64,000 bases of DNA from Gammaproteobacteria bacterium (GCA_023228645.1 JALOAT010000007.1:42616-106615), one strand, 5' to 3'; positions 29,727-37,788 are shown, numbered from the stretch's first letter. Numbers and translations are program-made. The notes: generated from the letters alone by a model not told the origin.

Positions 29727-30653
29727 TTACTGCCAGGAGTTCTTCTTCACCTCGCCGCCCGCAGCCAGGGTGAGCGCGCGCTCGATGGCAGCCGGCGATT
29801 CCATGATGTTCATGAAGCTGTTCTTGCCCATCATGGAAAGGTCCGGGAAGTTGATGGCGATGCGGAAACGGGCATACAGCGCATAGACCTTGTTGCCGGA
29901 AACGAGCATTTCGTACGGCAGGTGCGCCGTGGAACGAACCGGCTTGAAGTCGATCTCGCTCATGATGAACTTGTCATCCTGATACTTGCCCTTGTCGGTA
30001 TTGTTGCCGCGCAGGGCCACACCGAACACGGTCTCCTGCTTGCCCGGGACGTCGATGCGATAGACCTTGCTTACGCCGGATACGCCTTCGGTCAGCTTTG
30101 ACTCCACGGCCTGCACCGCGGCTTCATAACTGTCGTGTTCAGCAAGCAGGCTCGGCTCGTCGAAATACTCCATACCAAACATGTAGTGGTATTTGCGCAG
30201 CTGCTTGGCGTTCATGGCCTTTTCGGGGCCGTACTCGGTCTCGCGGCCGAGGGCGCCGGCCAGCTTGTCGGCCACGGCCTTCAGGTCGCCTTCCATGCGG
30301 TAGGCATGGGCCATATAGATGGGATTCGTATAGGCCACCTGCAGCTCATCGCTGACCTTGGTGATCGCAACGCGCTGCGCCGCGGCGTAGCCGCCGAACT
30401 TCGACTTGGCGGCCTCCTGCTTCAGCTCGTCACTGGTGACGGCGAGAATGGTCGCGGTGGCATACGGACTGTAGCTTCCCACGACCTCGAAACCGGCCTG
30501 GGTGAGCTTGGTGGTCACGGTTTCCACCGTGGCGGTGATCTCTCCGCTGCCCTTGTAGGCGAGCACGAAGGGCTTGTAGGCATCGGCCGCCTGCGCCGCA
30601 GCAGCAAGCATCCACACGCACAGCCCCAGCGCCCAACTCCTGCGAGCATTCAT
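29727..30653 (-). CDS. Secreted protein of unknown function, weakly DUF302-like
   Basis: A 308-residue protein with a signal peptide ending near AAAAQA, so periplasmic or exported. Residues 30-120 (VETVTTKLTQAGFEVVGSYS and on, then AYTNPIYMAHAY) resemble the DUF302 alpha/beta fold, but the match is weak. The second half has YHYMFGMEYFDEPSLLAEHD and SEIDFKPVRSTAHLPYEMLV with no family I recognise. There are no cysteines in the mature part, so no heme or disulfide. It is directly downstream of the FadL-like porin and likely cotranscribed, beside sulfur genes, so a role in handling the porin substrate is only a guess. Confidence 0.7.
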   Translation of the reverse strand: MNARRSWALGLCVWMLAAAAQAADAYKPFVLAYKGSGEITATVETVTTKLTQAGFEVVGSYSPYATATILAVTSDELKQEAAKSKFGGYAAAQRVAITKVSDELQVAYTNPIYMAHAYRMEGDLKAVADKLAGALGRETEYGPEKAMNAKQLRKYHYMFGMEYFDEPSLLAEHDSYEAAVQAVESKLTEGVSGVSKVYRIDVPGKQETVFGVALRGNNTDKGKYQDDKFIMSEIDFKPVRSTAHLPYEMLVSGNKVYALYARFRIAINFPDLSMMGKNSFMNIMESPAAIERALTLAAGGEVKKNSWQ

Positions 30654-30730
30654 GATGCGCCTCCTATTTGTGGTGGTGTTTTTTTGTTATTGAAACGGAG
30701 GCAGGCGCCTCCGTTTCTTTATTGCTTCAC

Positions 30731-32257
30731 TTAGAAGCGGTGGCTGTACATCACCTGCCAGTTCGTTTGGCTATGAGATATTGTGGTCGGCGAGGTCGCG
30801 TTAGTACCCCCCATGAAAGCTGCGTCCTCTGTGCTCGACTCAGTCACTTTCACCTCAGGCGCATACGTCAGCGAAAAATCCACTGATGATAGCTCCGTGA
30901 ACTTGTAACCGGCGCCAATGGTGTAGTGTTTTTCTATGGTTGCAGGAAACAGGAAGCTAACAGTTTCATCGGGAATAGGATTGCTAGCATAGTTGTAACC
31001 AGCGCGAACAGTGAATTTGTCAGTGACGTCATATGCCGCACCAATCTGGAACACATCTTGATCATCCCAGTCTTGAAAGTACTCGAATTCAAGCACCTTG
31101 TTAGCGAATCCACCGTTAGTCGGCGTATTGTCCGTGGTGATTACCATGTTGAACGATTCCATCACCTCAGACCAGTTGAGCCGTTTCCAGTCAGCCGCAA
31201 CCATAAGCCGGTCGGTCGCTTTATAAGCCAGACCCAGCCCGTATGTTTCCGGCCACTGGAAGTCAACTACCTTGACCTTGCCTGAGACAGGAACCGTTTG
31301 ATTTCCTGCGCCCGCGAAATCCACGTTGAAAGACATGTCGACATCTCCTTCGAAATCCGACATGTTTGTTTCTGCATGGTATGCACCACCGACAGACAGC
31401 TTTTCGTTTACTTTATAAACAAACCCAAGCTTGCCCGCGAAGCCATCGCCTCGCGTCTCTTGCGTGAAATCACTGGAATCGCTGAACGCGAAGTTGCCCC
31501 AGTAGAATGCCGTCATCGGACCGGCGCCATTATTCGTCGCACTAGGGTCCATAGCACCCAGGAAAGCGTCCACCATCGTGCCACTAATGTGTGAACGATT
31601 GTTAGATGGCGTGAAGTTCGGGTTTGCGTACATCTGATCTAGGCCGCCCAAGAAATTGTTGGCGTCCATGGACCATAGGATATCGAGTCCACCCCATACG
31701 TAATCAATGGAACCGCCAACCGTGAGACGATCACTAACGGTGTAGGCCAGCGGAAAAATGAGGCGGCCAACGCCAAGCTCGGAGCGCTGCTCGTGTCCGC
31801 TGTAATCGCCATTGGTAGGAGCCATCGAGAAAGGAATCCCGTTGGCACTCTGATCAACTGCGCTACCGGCGTCATATTCCGCACCCATGCCACCTTGGGC
31901 GAAAGCACCGACCCCATAGGTGAACTGACCGCGCTTTCTGCTCCAACCGATTGCAGGCATTAAAAAGGAATCTAAAGACGAACTCGCGCTACCATGAACG
32001 TTCTTTGCGTCTACGTCGGGACCAAGAACACCAAGTGCCACGTCAACGCGATTTCCTTCACCCATCAGGCCAATGGTCGCCGGGTTGTTCATCATAGCCG
32101 CCGTGCCATTGTCGTATGCCATGGATGCACCACCCATGCCGGCGGCGATGGGGCCATAGCCTTCCAAATTCATACCGTTCGTGGCGTGGGCAACCACGGG
32201 CGCGCCCAGCGCGACACTTACGGCGGTCGCAAGCAGGCCCTTCGAAATTCTCTCCAT
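30731..32257 (-). CDS. FadL/OmpP1 family outer-membrane transporter
   Basis: A 508-residue outer-membrane channel. ATG 32257 has AGAGGAG 6 bases upstream and opens a signal peptide ending VVAHA. The mature N-terminus ATNGMNLEGYGPIAAGMGGA matches FadL, whose N-terminus plugs the barrel. The C-terminus SQTNWQVMYSHRF ends in aromatic plus F. NNPATIGLM is the NPA signature. FadL proteins move hydrophobic molecules such as long-chain fatty acids or aromatics. Bases look more AT-rich than the neighbours. Its position next to rhd-tusA-dsrE2 suggests a hydrophobic sulfur or fatty-acid substrate (inference). Confidence 0.9.
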   Translation of the reverse strand: MERISKGLLATAVSVALGAPVVAHATNGMNLEGYGPIAAGMGGASMAYDNGTAAMMNNPATIGLMGEGNRVDVALGVLGPDVDAKNVHGSASSSLDSFLMPAIGWSRKRGQFTYGVGAFAQGGMGAEYDAGSAVDQSANGIPFSMAPTNGDYSGHEQRSELGVGRLIFPLAYTVSDRLTVGGSIDYVWGGLDILWSMDANNFLGGLDQMYANPNFTPSNNRSHISGTMVDAFLGAMDPSATNNGAGPMTAFYWGNFAFSDSSDFTQETRGDGFAGKLGFVYKVNEKLSVGGAYHAETNMSDFEGDVDMSFNVDFAGAGNQTVPVSGKVKVVDFQWPETYGLGLAYKATDRLMVAADWKRLNWSEVMESFNMVITTDNTPTNGGFANKVLEFEYFQDWDDQDVFQIGAAYDVTDKFTVRAGYNYASNPIPDETVSFLFPATIEKHYTIGAGYKFTELSSVDFSLTYAPEVKVTESSTEDAAFMGGTNATSPTTISHSQTNWQVMYSHRF

Positions 32258-32408
32258 GATGTCTCCTCTTGTGGCGAAAGCGTTCGGCTGAAGTCTAGTT
32301 AGGATTTTTATTGTCGCTATTGGAACAGGGGCATTTTGATAATGGCCCGCACAAAACATAGGAGGAAGTACAAGGACGGTCACTACTCCGTATTGGGTAG
32401 TTAGAAAT

Positions 32409-32422
32409 CGCTTATATAAGCG
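32409..32422. promoter_or_regulatory. Perfect 14-base palindrome upstream of the fadL-like gene
   Basis: CGCTTATATAAGCG is fully self-complementary and lies about 150 bases upstream of the porin start, between it and the dsrE2 terminator. It could be an operator. No matching regulator gene is adjacent. Confidence 0.4.
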
Positions 32423-32461
32423 CCGTTTAATACTTGTTTGACAGCCTGGCCGTAAAAACGA

Positions 32462-32489
32462 AAAACCCCCGCACGAAGGCGGGGGTTTT
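32462..32489 (-). terminator. Terminator of the rhd-tusA-dsrE2 operon
   Basis: AAAACCCCCGC (32462-32472) pairs perfectly with GCGGGGGTTTT (32479-32489) around a 6-base loop, 24 bases past the dsrE2 stop. Read leftward it is followed by TCGTTTTTAC, giving the required T tract. Confidence 0.9.
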
Positions 32490-32513
32490 CATTGCATCTG
32501 ACGGAAGTGGGCG

Positions 32514-32990
32514 TCAGATGTACAGGCAGATGTCGGATTCGCCGGCAAACTCGAAGAACGTGGCGGCGCCGCCGAATTCCAGGCCATCGATGAACTGCGA
32601 GGGTTCCATGTCGAACAGGTCCACGGTCATCTGGCAGGCCACGAAACGCACACCCGCTTCCTGGCAGAGTTCGCGGAGCTCTTCGACGCTGGCCACGCCC
32701 TTGGCCTTCATCTTGCTCTTCATCATGGAGGTCATCACGCTCTCCATGCCCGGGATGGCGGTACCCAGCACGGGAAACCACTTGTCCATGCCCATGGGCA
32801 TGGGCATGCCGGGATTGCCGAGCGGCGATACCTTCAGGTCGAGATCTTTCTTGACCAACTGCAAGCCGTAGAACGTGAAAAACACTTCCACGTCATAGCC
32901 AAGGGCAGCGGCGGTGGACGCCAGGATGAACGGGGGATACGCCCAATCCAGCGTTCCTTTCGTGGCGATGATGGCCAGCTTCTTAGACAT
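32514..32990 (-). CDS. dsrE2: DsrE2-like sulfur-transfer protein
   Basis: A 158-residue DsrE/F-fold protein. KLAIIATKGTLDWAYPPFIL starts the fold, a methionine/proline-rich loop follows (NPGMPMPMGMD), and VRFVACQMTVDLFDME carries Cys119; Cys109 is nearby. In sulfur oxidisers DsrE2 works with TusA and a rhodanese in cytoplasmic sulfane-sulfur trafficking, and the three genes occur together as here. The exact role of DsrE2 in the relay is not settled (family knowledge). It is last in the operon, 30 bases after tusA. Confidence 0.9.
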   Translation of the reverse strand: MSKKLAIIATKGTLDWAYPPFILASTAAALGYDVEVFFTFYGLQLVKKDLDLKVSPLGNPGMPMPMGMDKWFPVLGTAIPGMESVMTSMMKSKMKAKGVASVEELRELCQEAGVRFVACQMTVDLFDMEPSQFIDGLEFGGAATFFEFAGESDICLYI

Positions 32991-33020
32991 CCGACACCTC
33001 TCCCACTAAGTAGTTGTTGC

Positions 33021-33251
33021 TCAGGCCTTCTTGATCAGGAAGACGAACTTGCCGCCTTCTTCACCGGATTCCAGCAGCGGGTTGCCGGTCTGCTTGGAGA
33101 AGGCTTCGAAGTCCTTGACCGAACCGGGATCGGTGGCCACGATGCGCAGCACCTGGCCGGACTGCAGGCCTGCCAGGGTCTTCTTGGCGCGCAGGATCGG
33201 CAGGGGGCAGTTCAGGCCGGAAGCGTCGAGTTCTTGATCGTAGTTTGCCAT
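33021..33251 (-). CDS. tusA: Sulfur carrier protein TusA
   Basis: A 76-residue TusA-family protein. ATG 33251 has AAGGAG 7 bases upstream. DASGLNCPLPILRAKK contains the C-P-x-P motif with the sulfur-carrying Cys15. VLRIVATDPGSVKDFEAF and an EGGKFVFLIKK strand complete the small fold. In sulfur oxidisers TusA receives persulfide sulfur from a rhodanese and delivers it to oxidation systems such as rDsr or Hdr. It lies between rhodanese and dsrE2, with 247 bases separating it from the rhodanese gene. Confidence 0.95.
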   Translation of the reverse strand: MANYDQELDASGLNCPLPILRAKKTLAGLQSGQVLRIVATDPGSVKDFEAFSKQTGNPLLESGEEGGKFVFLIKKA

Positions 33252-33498
33252 CACGGTTCTCCTTCGTACGTAACAAAAACGCCGAATCCTGCCGGATTCA
33301 GCGCGGGAATTAGAATTCAAGCCTGAACTTATATGTGAACATCGCCATGACGCAACCCCCCATTGGTGATAGCCCCGCCCGGTGTAATGTCACTTGGCGG
33401 CATGCCGAAGGAAACCCGCCGTGACTGCGCTGCGACAGTCCTCCATGGCAAGCCGTCACGCGCCAACAGGAGCGGGTTCAGGTAAGGTTAGGTCAAGG

Positions 33499-33816
33499 TT
33501 AGGCGACCGCCAGGCCGTTTTGCACCCAGGCGATGATCCCGCCGCGCATGTTGAACACGTTCCTCTTGCCCTGCGCCTGAAGGAACGCGCAGGCCTGCGC
33601 CGAGCGCATGCCGCTGCGGCAGTAAATGATGGTTTCGGCGTCATCACTGATCTCGTGCACCCGCATGGGCAGGAGATGCAGCGGGATGTGCACCGCACCG
33701 GGGATGGCACCCTGGGCCACCTCGCCCTCGGAGCGGACGTCGATGAGTCGCAGCCCGGCCGTGTTGGCTATCTTGTGGTACACGTCACCGGCATCGACTT
33801 CCTTTATATTGAACAT
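33499..33816 (-). CDS. Single-domain rhodanese (sulfurtransferase)
   Basis: A 105-residue cytoplasmic rhodanese. LRLIDVRSEGEVAQGAIPGA is the CH2A region. IIYCRSGMRSAQACAFL contains the active-site loop C-R-S-G-M-R with the persulfide-forming cysteine; the first loop residue after Cys is Arg, as in GlpE-like enzymes. It is first of the rhd-tusA-dsrE2 operon, with a strong promoter upstream, and is divergent from the M48 protease. It probably loads sulfur onto TusA. Confidence 0.93.
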   Translation of the reverse strand: MFNIKEVDAGDVYHKIANTAGLRLIDVRSEGEVAQGAIPGAVHIPLHLLPMRVHEISDDAETIIYCRSGMRSAQACAFLQAQGKRNVFNMRGGIIAWVQNGLAVA

Positions 33817-33858
33817 ATGTGCGTTTTCTCCCGCATGGGCATTTTAGCAAGCTCTAAT

Positions 33859-33886
33859 ATTATAGGGCGGCCAACCGCTGTTTCAA
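33859..33886 (-). promoter_or_regulatory. Sigma-70 promoter of the rhd-tusA-dsrE2 operon
   Basis: Read leftward: TTGAAA (33886-33881), 16 bases, then a perfect TATAAT (33864-33859). The predicted start lies about 35 bases before the rhodanese ATG at 33816. A near-consensus promoter suggests strong, possibly constitutive expression. Confidence 0.75.
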
Positions 33887-33949
33887 CCCGGCATCGCGGC
33901 ATCCGCCCGGCGCCCTCACGAAACCAGAAACTGCTTGAGGAACGGAGAC

Positions 33950-35380
33950 TTGCGTAACGCCTTGCGCTTCATACTGGTGCTGTGGCTGAGCTTCGCCCCC
34001 GCCGCCGCACACAGCGAAATCCAGCTGCCTGACATGGGCTCCGGGTCGACGGCGATCACGCCTGTCGAGGAGGAGCGTATCGGCCGGGACATCGTCCGCC
34101 AGCTGCGCCGAGCCGGCAACATCGTCGATGATCCTGGCCTCACCGCCTATATCAACGACCTCGGCGCGCGGTTGACCTCGGCCTCGGGCGCCGGGCAACA
34201 GTTCAGCTTTTTCCTGCTGGACGACCCCACCATCAACGCCTTCGCCCTTCCCGGCGGGTTCATCGGCGTGAATGCCGGCCTGATCCTGGCAGCCCGTTCC
34301 GAGAGTGAGTTGGCGAGCGTGGTCGCCCATGAAATCGCCCATGTGACGCAGCAGCACATCGCGCGGCGCATCGAACAGATGAACCGTTCCAACCTGCCCA
34401 TGACTGCGGCCCTCATCGCCGCCATCGTGCTCGGCAGCCAGAACCCGGAGCTGGGCCAGGCCGCCATCGCGAGCTCACTGGGGGCAGCCACCCAGAGCCA
34501 GCTGGACTTCTCGCGCGCGCACGAGCAGGAAGCGGATCGCATCGGCATGCACATCCTCAGTGATGCGGGCTTCGCACCTGGCGCCATGGCCTCCTTCTTC
34601 GAACGGCTCTATCAGGAAACGCGCCTCGCCGGCGGTGAAGCGAGCGAGCTGGAGTTCCTGCGCACCCACCCGGTGACCATCTCGCGCATTTCCGATGCAC
34701 GTAACCGCGCCGCCGAGTTCGACCGTCAGCAGGCGCCAGCAGCCGCCACCTTCGAGTTCATCAAGCTTGAGCTCCGCGCACGTCTGGCCGCCGACCCATC
34801 CGCGCTGGCCCGGCAGCTCGGCGTGCAGCTCGAGGCCGGTGCGCCGAGTTCGCTGGAGGCGACCCGCTACGGCTATGCCCTGGCGCTCTGGCGCGCGGGG
34901 CGCATCGCTGACGCAAAGGCGGCCATGCAGCGCATCGATGCCCCGACCGAGGTACAGGCACGTATCTTGCGAGTACGAGCAGAACTCGAACTGGCCGACG
35001 GCCAATACGCAAATGCCGAGGTCCTCCTGAAGAAGGCCCGTGACCTCTATCCAGGCGACGAGGCCCTCTGTCTTGCATACACCCGTCTGTTCGCAGAAAC
35101 ACGCCGGCATGCCGACGCAGTCGCCACGTTGCGTGCGTTCCTGCGCGACTATCACACCTCGCCGCCCCTGCTGAATGCCCTCGCCGAGTCCGAGCACGGC
35201 GCCGGCAACCCCGCCGCTGCCCGACTCGCGCTTGCAGAGCGCTTCATTCTCCTCGACGAGAAGAATCAGGCCATCGAGCAGTTGGAAATGGCGCGCCGGG
35301 AAAAGGGGGTCGACTTCTACGATCTCGCACGCGTCGAAGCGCGTCTACAACAGCTCCGCGACCCCGCATCCCGCCGGTAA
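33950..35380 (+). CDS. M48 family metalloprotease with TPR region (BepA-like)
   Basis: A 476-residue periplasmic protease resembling BepA/YfgC, which degrades or assembles outer-membrane proteins such as LptD. The signal peptide is RFILVLWLSFAPAAAHS. The zinc site is VVAHEIAHVTQQH (H-E-x-x-H) with the third ligand in EQEADRIGMHIL. Residues about 260-476 form helical TPR-like repeats. Start TTG 33950 is preferred because TGAGGA lies about 8 bases upstream; TTG 33935 would add 5 residues. It is divergent from the rhodanese operon, and no sulfur role is implied. Confidence 0.9.
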   Translation: MRNALRFILVLWLSFAPAAAHSEIQLPDMGSGSTAITPVEEERIGRDIVRQLRRAGNIVDDPGLTAYINDLGARLTSASGAGQQFSFFLLDDPTINAFALPGGFIGVNAGLILAARSESELASVVAHEIAHVTQQHIARRIEQMNRSNLPMTAALIAAIVLGSQNPELGQAAIASSLGAATQSQLDFSRAHEQEADRIGMHILSDAGFAPGAMASFFERLYQETRLAGGEASELEFLRTHPVTISRISDARNRAAEFDRQQAPAAATFEFIKLELRARLAADPSALARQLGVQLEAGAPSSLEATRYGYALALWRAGRIADAKAAMQRIDAPTEVQARILRVRAELELADGQYANAEVLLKKARDLYPGDEALCLAYTRLFAETRRHADAVATLRAFLRDYHTSPPLLNALAESEHGAGNPAAARLALAERFILLDEKNQAIEQLEMARREKGVDFYDLARVEARLQQLRDPASRR

Positions 35381-35444
35381 AAAATCACGTGGAATAAAAC
35401 GCGCAGCTCGCGTCACTCTCACATTGCATGTGCTTTTGGACGGC

Positions 35445-35469
35445 AGTGATGTCGACATAAGACGTCACT
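35445..35469. promoter_or_regulatory. Inverted repeat upstream of soxX, candidate operator
   Basis: AGTGATGTC (35445-35453) and GACGTCACT (35461-35469) form 9-base arms with one mismatch, 7 bases apart. It lies about 32 bases upstream of the proposed sox -35 box and about 185 bases before the soxX ATG. A dimeric regulator could bind here. No regulator gene is next to the operon. Confidence 0.45.
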
Positions 35470-35500
35470 AATATGCTGATGGGCCACGTTCGGACAGAAC

Positions 35501-35528
35501 TTGCCATCGGTCTATCGTTAGGTATGCT
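35501..35528 (+). promoter_or_regulatory. Candidate sigma-70 promoter of soxXYZA
   Basis: TTGCCA (35501-35506), 16 bases, TATGCT (35523-35528). It would leave a leader of about 120 bases before soxX at 35654. The match is moderate, so this is a best candidate rather than a firm call. Confidence 0.4.
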
Positions 35529-35653
35529 TAGGTCCGTGCATCAGCGGACGTGGTTTACTATCCACTCCGAGAGATACCCCAATAAAAACATCACATTTAT
35601 CTTCGATTGCACGGCACGTGACAGTGCCGCTTGAGCCAACCAGGAGGATAGGA

Positions 35654-36022
35654 ATGCGGAACACCGCTCAACTCATCACCGCTGCGAGCGCAGTAGCGAC
35701 CCTGCTGGGCGCACTCAGCGTTTCGCTGCCGGTGGCCGCGGCAGAGCCGTCGGTTCTGGAGCAGGGTAAGGCGATTTCCTTCGACAACAGGAAGGGCAAC
35801 TGCCTCGCCTGCCACCAGATCGAAGGCGGCGACCTTCCCGGCAACATCGGCCCGCCGCTGGTCGTCATGAAGGCGCGTTTTCCGGACAAGGCAAAGTTGC
35901 GCGCACAGATCTTCGATTCGACGCAGGCCAATCCCAACAGCATCATGCCGCCGTTCGGTCGTCACCAGATCCTCACGTCCGACGAGCTCGACAAGGTCGT
36001 CGAATTCATTTACAGCCTCTAA
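35654..36022 (+). CDS. soxX: Sulfur-oxidation cytochrome SoxX
   Basis: A 122-residue periplasmic c-type cytochrome. ATG 35654 has AGGAGG 6 bases upstream; the signal peptide ends near PVAAA. The single heme site is C50-L-A-C53-H54, with Met98 (SIMPPFG) as the likely distal ligand. SoxX pairs with SoxA to attach thiosulfate oxidatively to the SoxY carrier. It is first gene of the operon; soxY follows after 35 bases. Confidence 0.94.
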   Translation: MRNTAQLITAASAVATLLGALSVSLPVAAAEPSVLEQGKAISFDNRKGNCLACHQIEGGDLPGNIGPPLVVMKARFPDKAKLRAQIFDSTQANPNSIMPPFGRHQILTSDELDKVVEFIYSL

Positions 36023-36057
36023 CGGCACCCTTCCAGCCAATCAGCAAGGTGATTCAC

Positions 36058-36522
36058 ATGAAGCGCAGAGTTTTCCTCAAAGGCACCCTGGCCAGCAGCG
36101 CCGTCGCCGTCGCCGTCGGTGCCGGTCTTCTCAATCCGCGCCAGGTTCTGGCCGCCTGGCCGAAATCCGCCTTCGAAGCCAAGAGCATGCAGGAAGCCCT
36201 CAATGGTGCATTCGGCAGTGAACTGACCGAACCGACCGACGCCATCCAGATCAAGGCCCCGGACATCGCAGAAAACGGCGCCGTGGTCCCCGTGACCGTA
36301 TCGACCAATCTGTCGAACCCCGAATCGATCTCCATCCTTGCCGATGGCAATCCCACCCCGCTCGCTGCGAACTTCATGCTCGCGGCCAACACGGCGGGTT
36401 CCGTTTCCACCCGCATCAAGATGGGCAAAACCTCCAACGTCGTCGCTGTGATCAAGTCTGGCGGCAAGCTGTACAGCGCCCGCAAGGAAGTGAAGGTCAC
36501 CATCGGCGGCTGCGGCGGCTAA
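36058..36522 (+). CDS. soxY: Thiosulfate-oxidation carrier protein SoxY
   Basis: A 154-residue carrier. ATG 36058 has AAGGTG 6 bases upstream; an upstream GTG at 36049 is part of that site. The leader MKRRVFLKGT carries twin arginines, so export is by Tat, as expected for a protein folded with SoxZ before export. The C-terminus is exactly GGCGG, whose cysteine carries the sulfur intermediates through the Sox cycle. It is followed by soxZ after 30 bases. Confidence 0.97.
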   Translation: MKRRVFLKGTLASSAVAVAVGAGLLNPRQVLAAWPKSAFEAKSMQEALNGAFGSELTEPTDAIQIKAPDIAENGAVVPVTVSTNLSNPESISILADGNPTPLAANFMLAANTAGSVSTRIKMGKTSNVVAVIKSGGKLYSARKEVKVTIGGCGG

Positions 36523-36552
36523 CCAACAACACCGGTTCGGAGAAAACGATTC

Positions 36553-36864
36553 ATGGCTAACAGCATCAAGATCAAGACCAGCGTCAATGGCGACGTATGC
36601 AATGTCAAGTCACTTATCAAGCACGTCATGGAGACGGGCCAGCGCAAGGACGCCAAGACCGGCAAGGTGATTCCCGCCAAGTTCATCCAGGAACTGGTGT
36701 GCACCCATAACGGCAAGGCCGTGTTGAACGCGAACTGGGGTACGGCCGTTTCCGCCAATCCCTATCTCTCGTTCGAGTTCCGCGGCGCCAAAGCAGGCGA
36801 CAAGCTCGTGCTGAGCTGGACCGACAACACGGGCGAGAGCGATTCGGCTGAACACACCGTGTAA
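36553..36864 (+). CDS. soxZ: Thiosulfate-oxidation carrier complex protein SoxZ
   Basis: A 103-residue partner of SoxY with an immunoglobulin-like fold. It shows KHVMETGQRKDAKTGKVIPA followed by FIQELVCTHNG and NPYLSFEFRGAKAGDKLVLSW, the standard SoxZ signatures. It has no signal peptide of its own and is exported as the SoxYZ complex on the SoxY Tat signal. It lies between soxY and soxA. Confidence 0.97.
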   Translation: MANSIKIKTSVNGDVCNVKSLIKHVMETGQRKDAKTGKVIPAKFIQELVCTHNGKAVLNANWGTAVSANPYLSFEFRGAKAGDKLVLSWTDNTGESDSAEHTV

Positions 36865-36903
36865 CGCGCCGGCCACCATAAGAGGATGGAAGGAGCCCAT
36901 ACA

Positions 36904-37740
36904 ATGAAAAAAATGTTGACGATGGCGGCGGCCGTTACCCTGCTCGCAGGCATGCCGCTGGCCGGGCAGGCGACGCCGGAACAGGATCTGAAGGCATTTC
37001 GTGACTTCTACATGAAGCGCTTTCCCGGTGTACCGCTCAACGAGTTCGGAAACGGTGTCTACGCCATCGATGCGGATGCGCGCTCATCCTGGGAAGCCAT
37101 CGAGGAGTTCCCGCCGTACGACGAGGAACTCGAGAAGGGCAAGAAGCTGTTCAATACGCCTTTTGCGAATGGCAAGACCTACGCCAGTTGCTTCCGCAAT
37201 GGCGGTATCGGCATTCGCCAGAACTACCCGTACTTCGATGCAAAGAGCGGCGAAGTGAAGACCCTCGAGCAGGAAATTAACGAGTGTCGGGTCAAGAATG
37301 GCGAAAAGCCCCTGCCGGGCAAGAGGGGCGACATCGCCGCTATCTCGGGTTACATGGCATCCACGTCCAACGGCAAGGCACTCGACATCAAGATCCCGAA
37401 CGACCCGCGTGCATTGGCGTGGTATGAGAAGGGCAAGGCCCATTTCTACATGAAGCGCGGGCAGCTCAACATGTCGTGCGCGAATTGCCACCAGGACAAC
37501 GCCGGTAATCGTGTTCGTTCCGAGGTATTGAGCCCCGCCCTCGGCCACCCGACGCACTTCCCGGTGCATCGCCTGTCTTGGGGTAACCTGGGCACACTGC
37601 AGCGGCGCTACGGCGGTTGCAACGAGCAGGTGCGCGCCAAGGCGTTTGCCGATCAGGGGCCTGAATACCGGGCGCTCGAGTACTTCCACACGTACATGAG
37701 TAACGGTATCAAGGTGAACGCACCGAGTACGCGCAAGTAA
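36904..37740 (+). CDS. soxA: L-cysteine S-thiosulfotransferase subunit SoxA (mono-heme type)
   Basis: A 278-residue catalytic partner of SoxX. ATG 36904 has GGAG 8 bases upstream; ATG 36886 has no site at proper distance. The heme site is C192-A-N-C195-H196. Cys239 in YGGCNEQVRAK is the catalytic, heme-ligating cysteine that becomes a persulfide. The N-terminal half has Cys96 and Cys128 but no C-x-x-C-H, so this is the single-heme form and those two may form a disulfide. The operon ends here with a strong terminator; no soxB, soxC, soxD or soxK-like gene follows. Confidence 0.96.
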   Translation: MKKMLTMAAAVTLLAGMPLAGQATPEQDLKAFRDFYMKRFPGVPLNEFGNGVYAIDADARSSWEAIEEFPPYDEELEKGKKLFNTPFANGKTYASCFRNGGIGIRQNYPYFDAKSGEVKTLEQEINECRVKNGEKPLPGKRGDIAAISGYMASTSNGKALDIKIPNDPRALAWYEKGKAHFYMKRGQLNMSCANCHQDNAGNRVRSEVLSPALGHPTHFPVHRLSWGNLGTLQRRYGGCNEQVRAKAFADQGPEYRALEYFHTYMSNGIKVNAPSTRK

Positions 37741-37757
37741 CACAACATCGCTTCAAG

Positions 37758-37788
37758 AGAACCCGGCTCCAAGCCGGGTTCTTTTTTG
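37758..37788 (+). terminator. Rho-independent terminator of soxXYZA
   Basis: AGAACCCGGCT (37758-37768) pairs perfectly with AGCCGGGTTCT (37772-37782) over a 3-base loop and runs into TTTTTT. It lies 18 bases after the soxA stop. Confidence 0.93.

Noticed and set aside
29056..30101. Proteins on the plus strand in the glyA-side gap (29056-29445 and 29328-30101)
   Set aside because: They run through repeats and hairpins and then antisense to the 29727-30653 gene, with no ribosome-binding site and no domain.
30692..30717. Hairpin between the porin and the 308-residue gene as a rho-independent terminator
   Set aside because: The 11-bp stem is perfect, but reading leftward it is followed by a run of A rather than T, so it is more likely a stability or processing hairpin and the two genes may still be cotranscribed.
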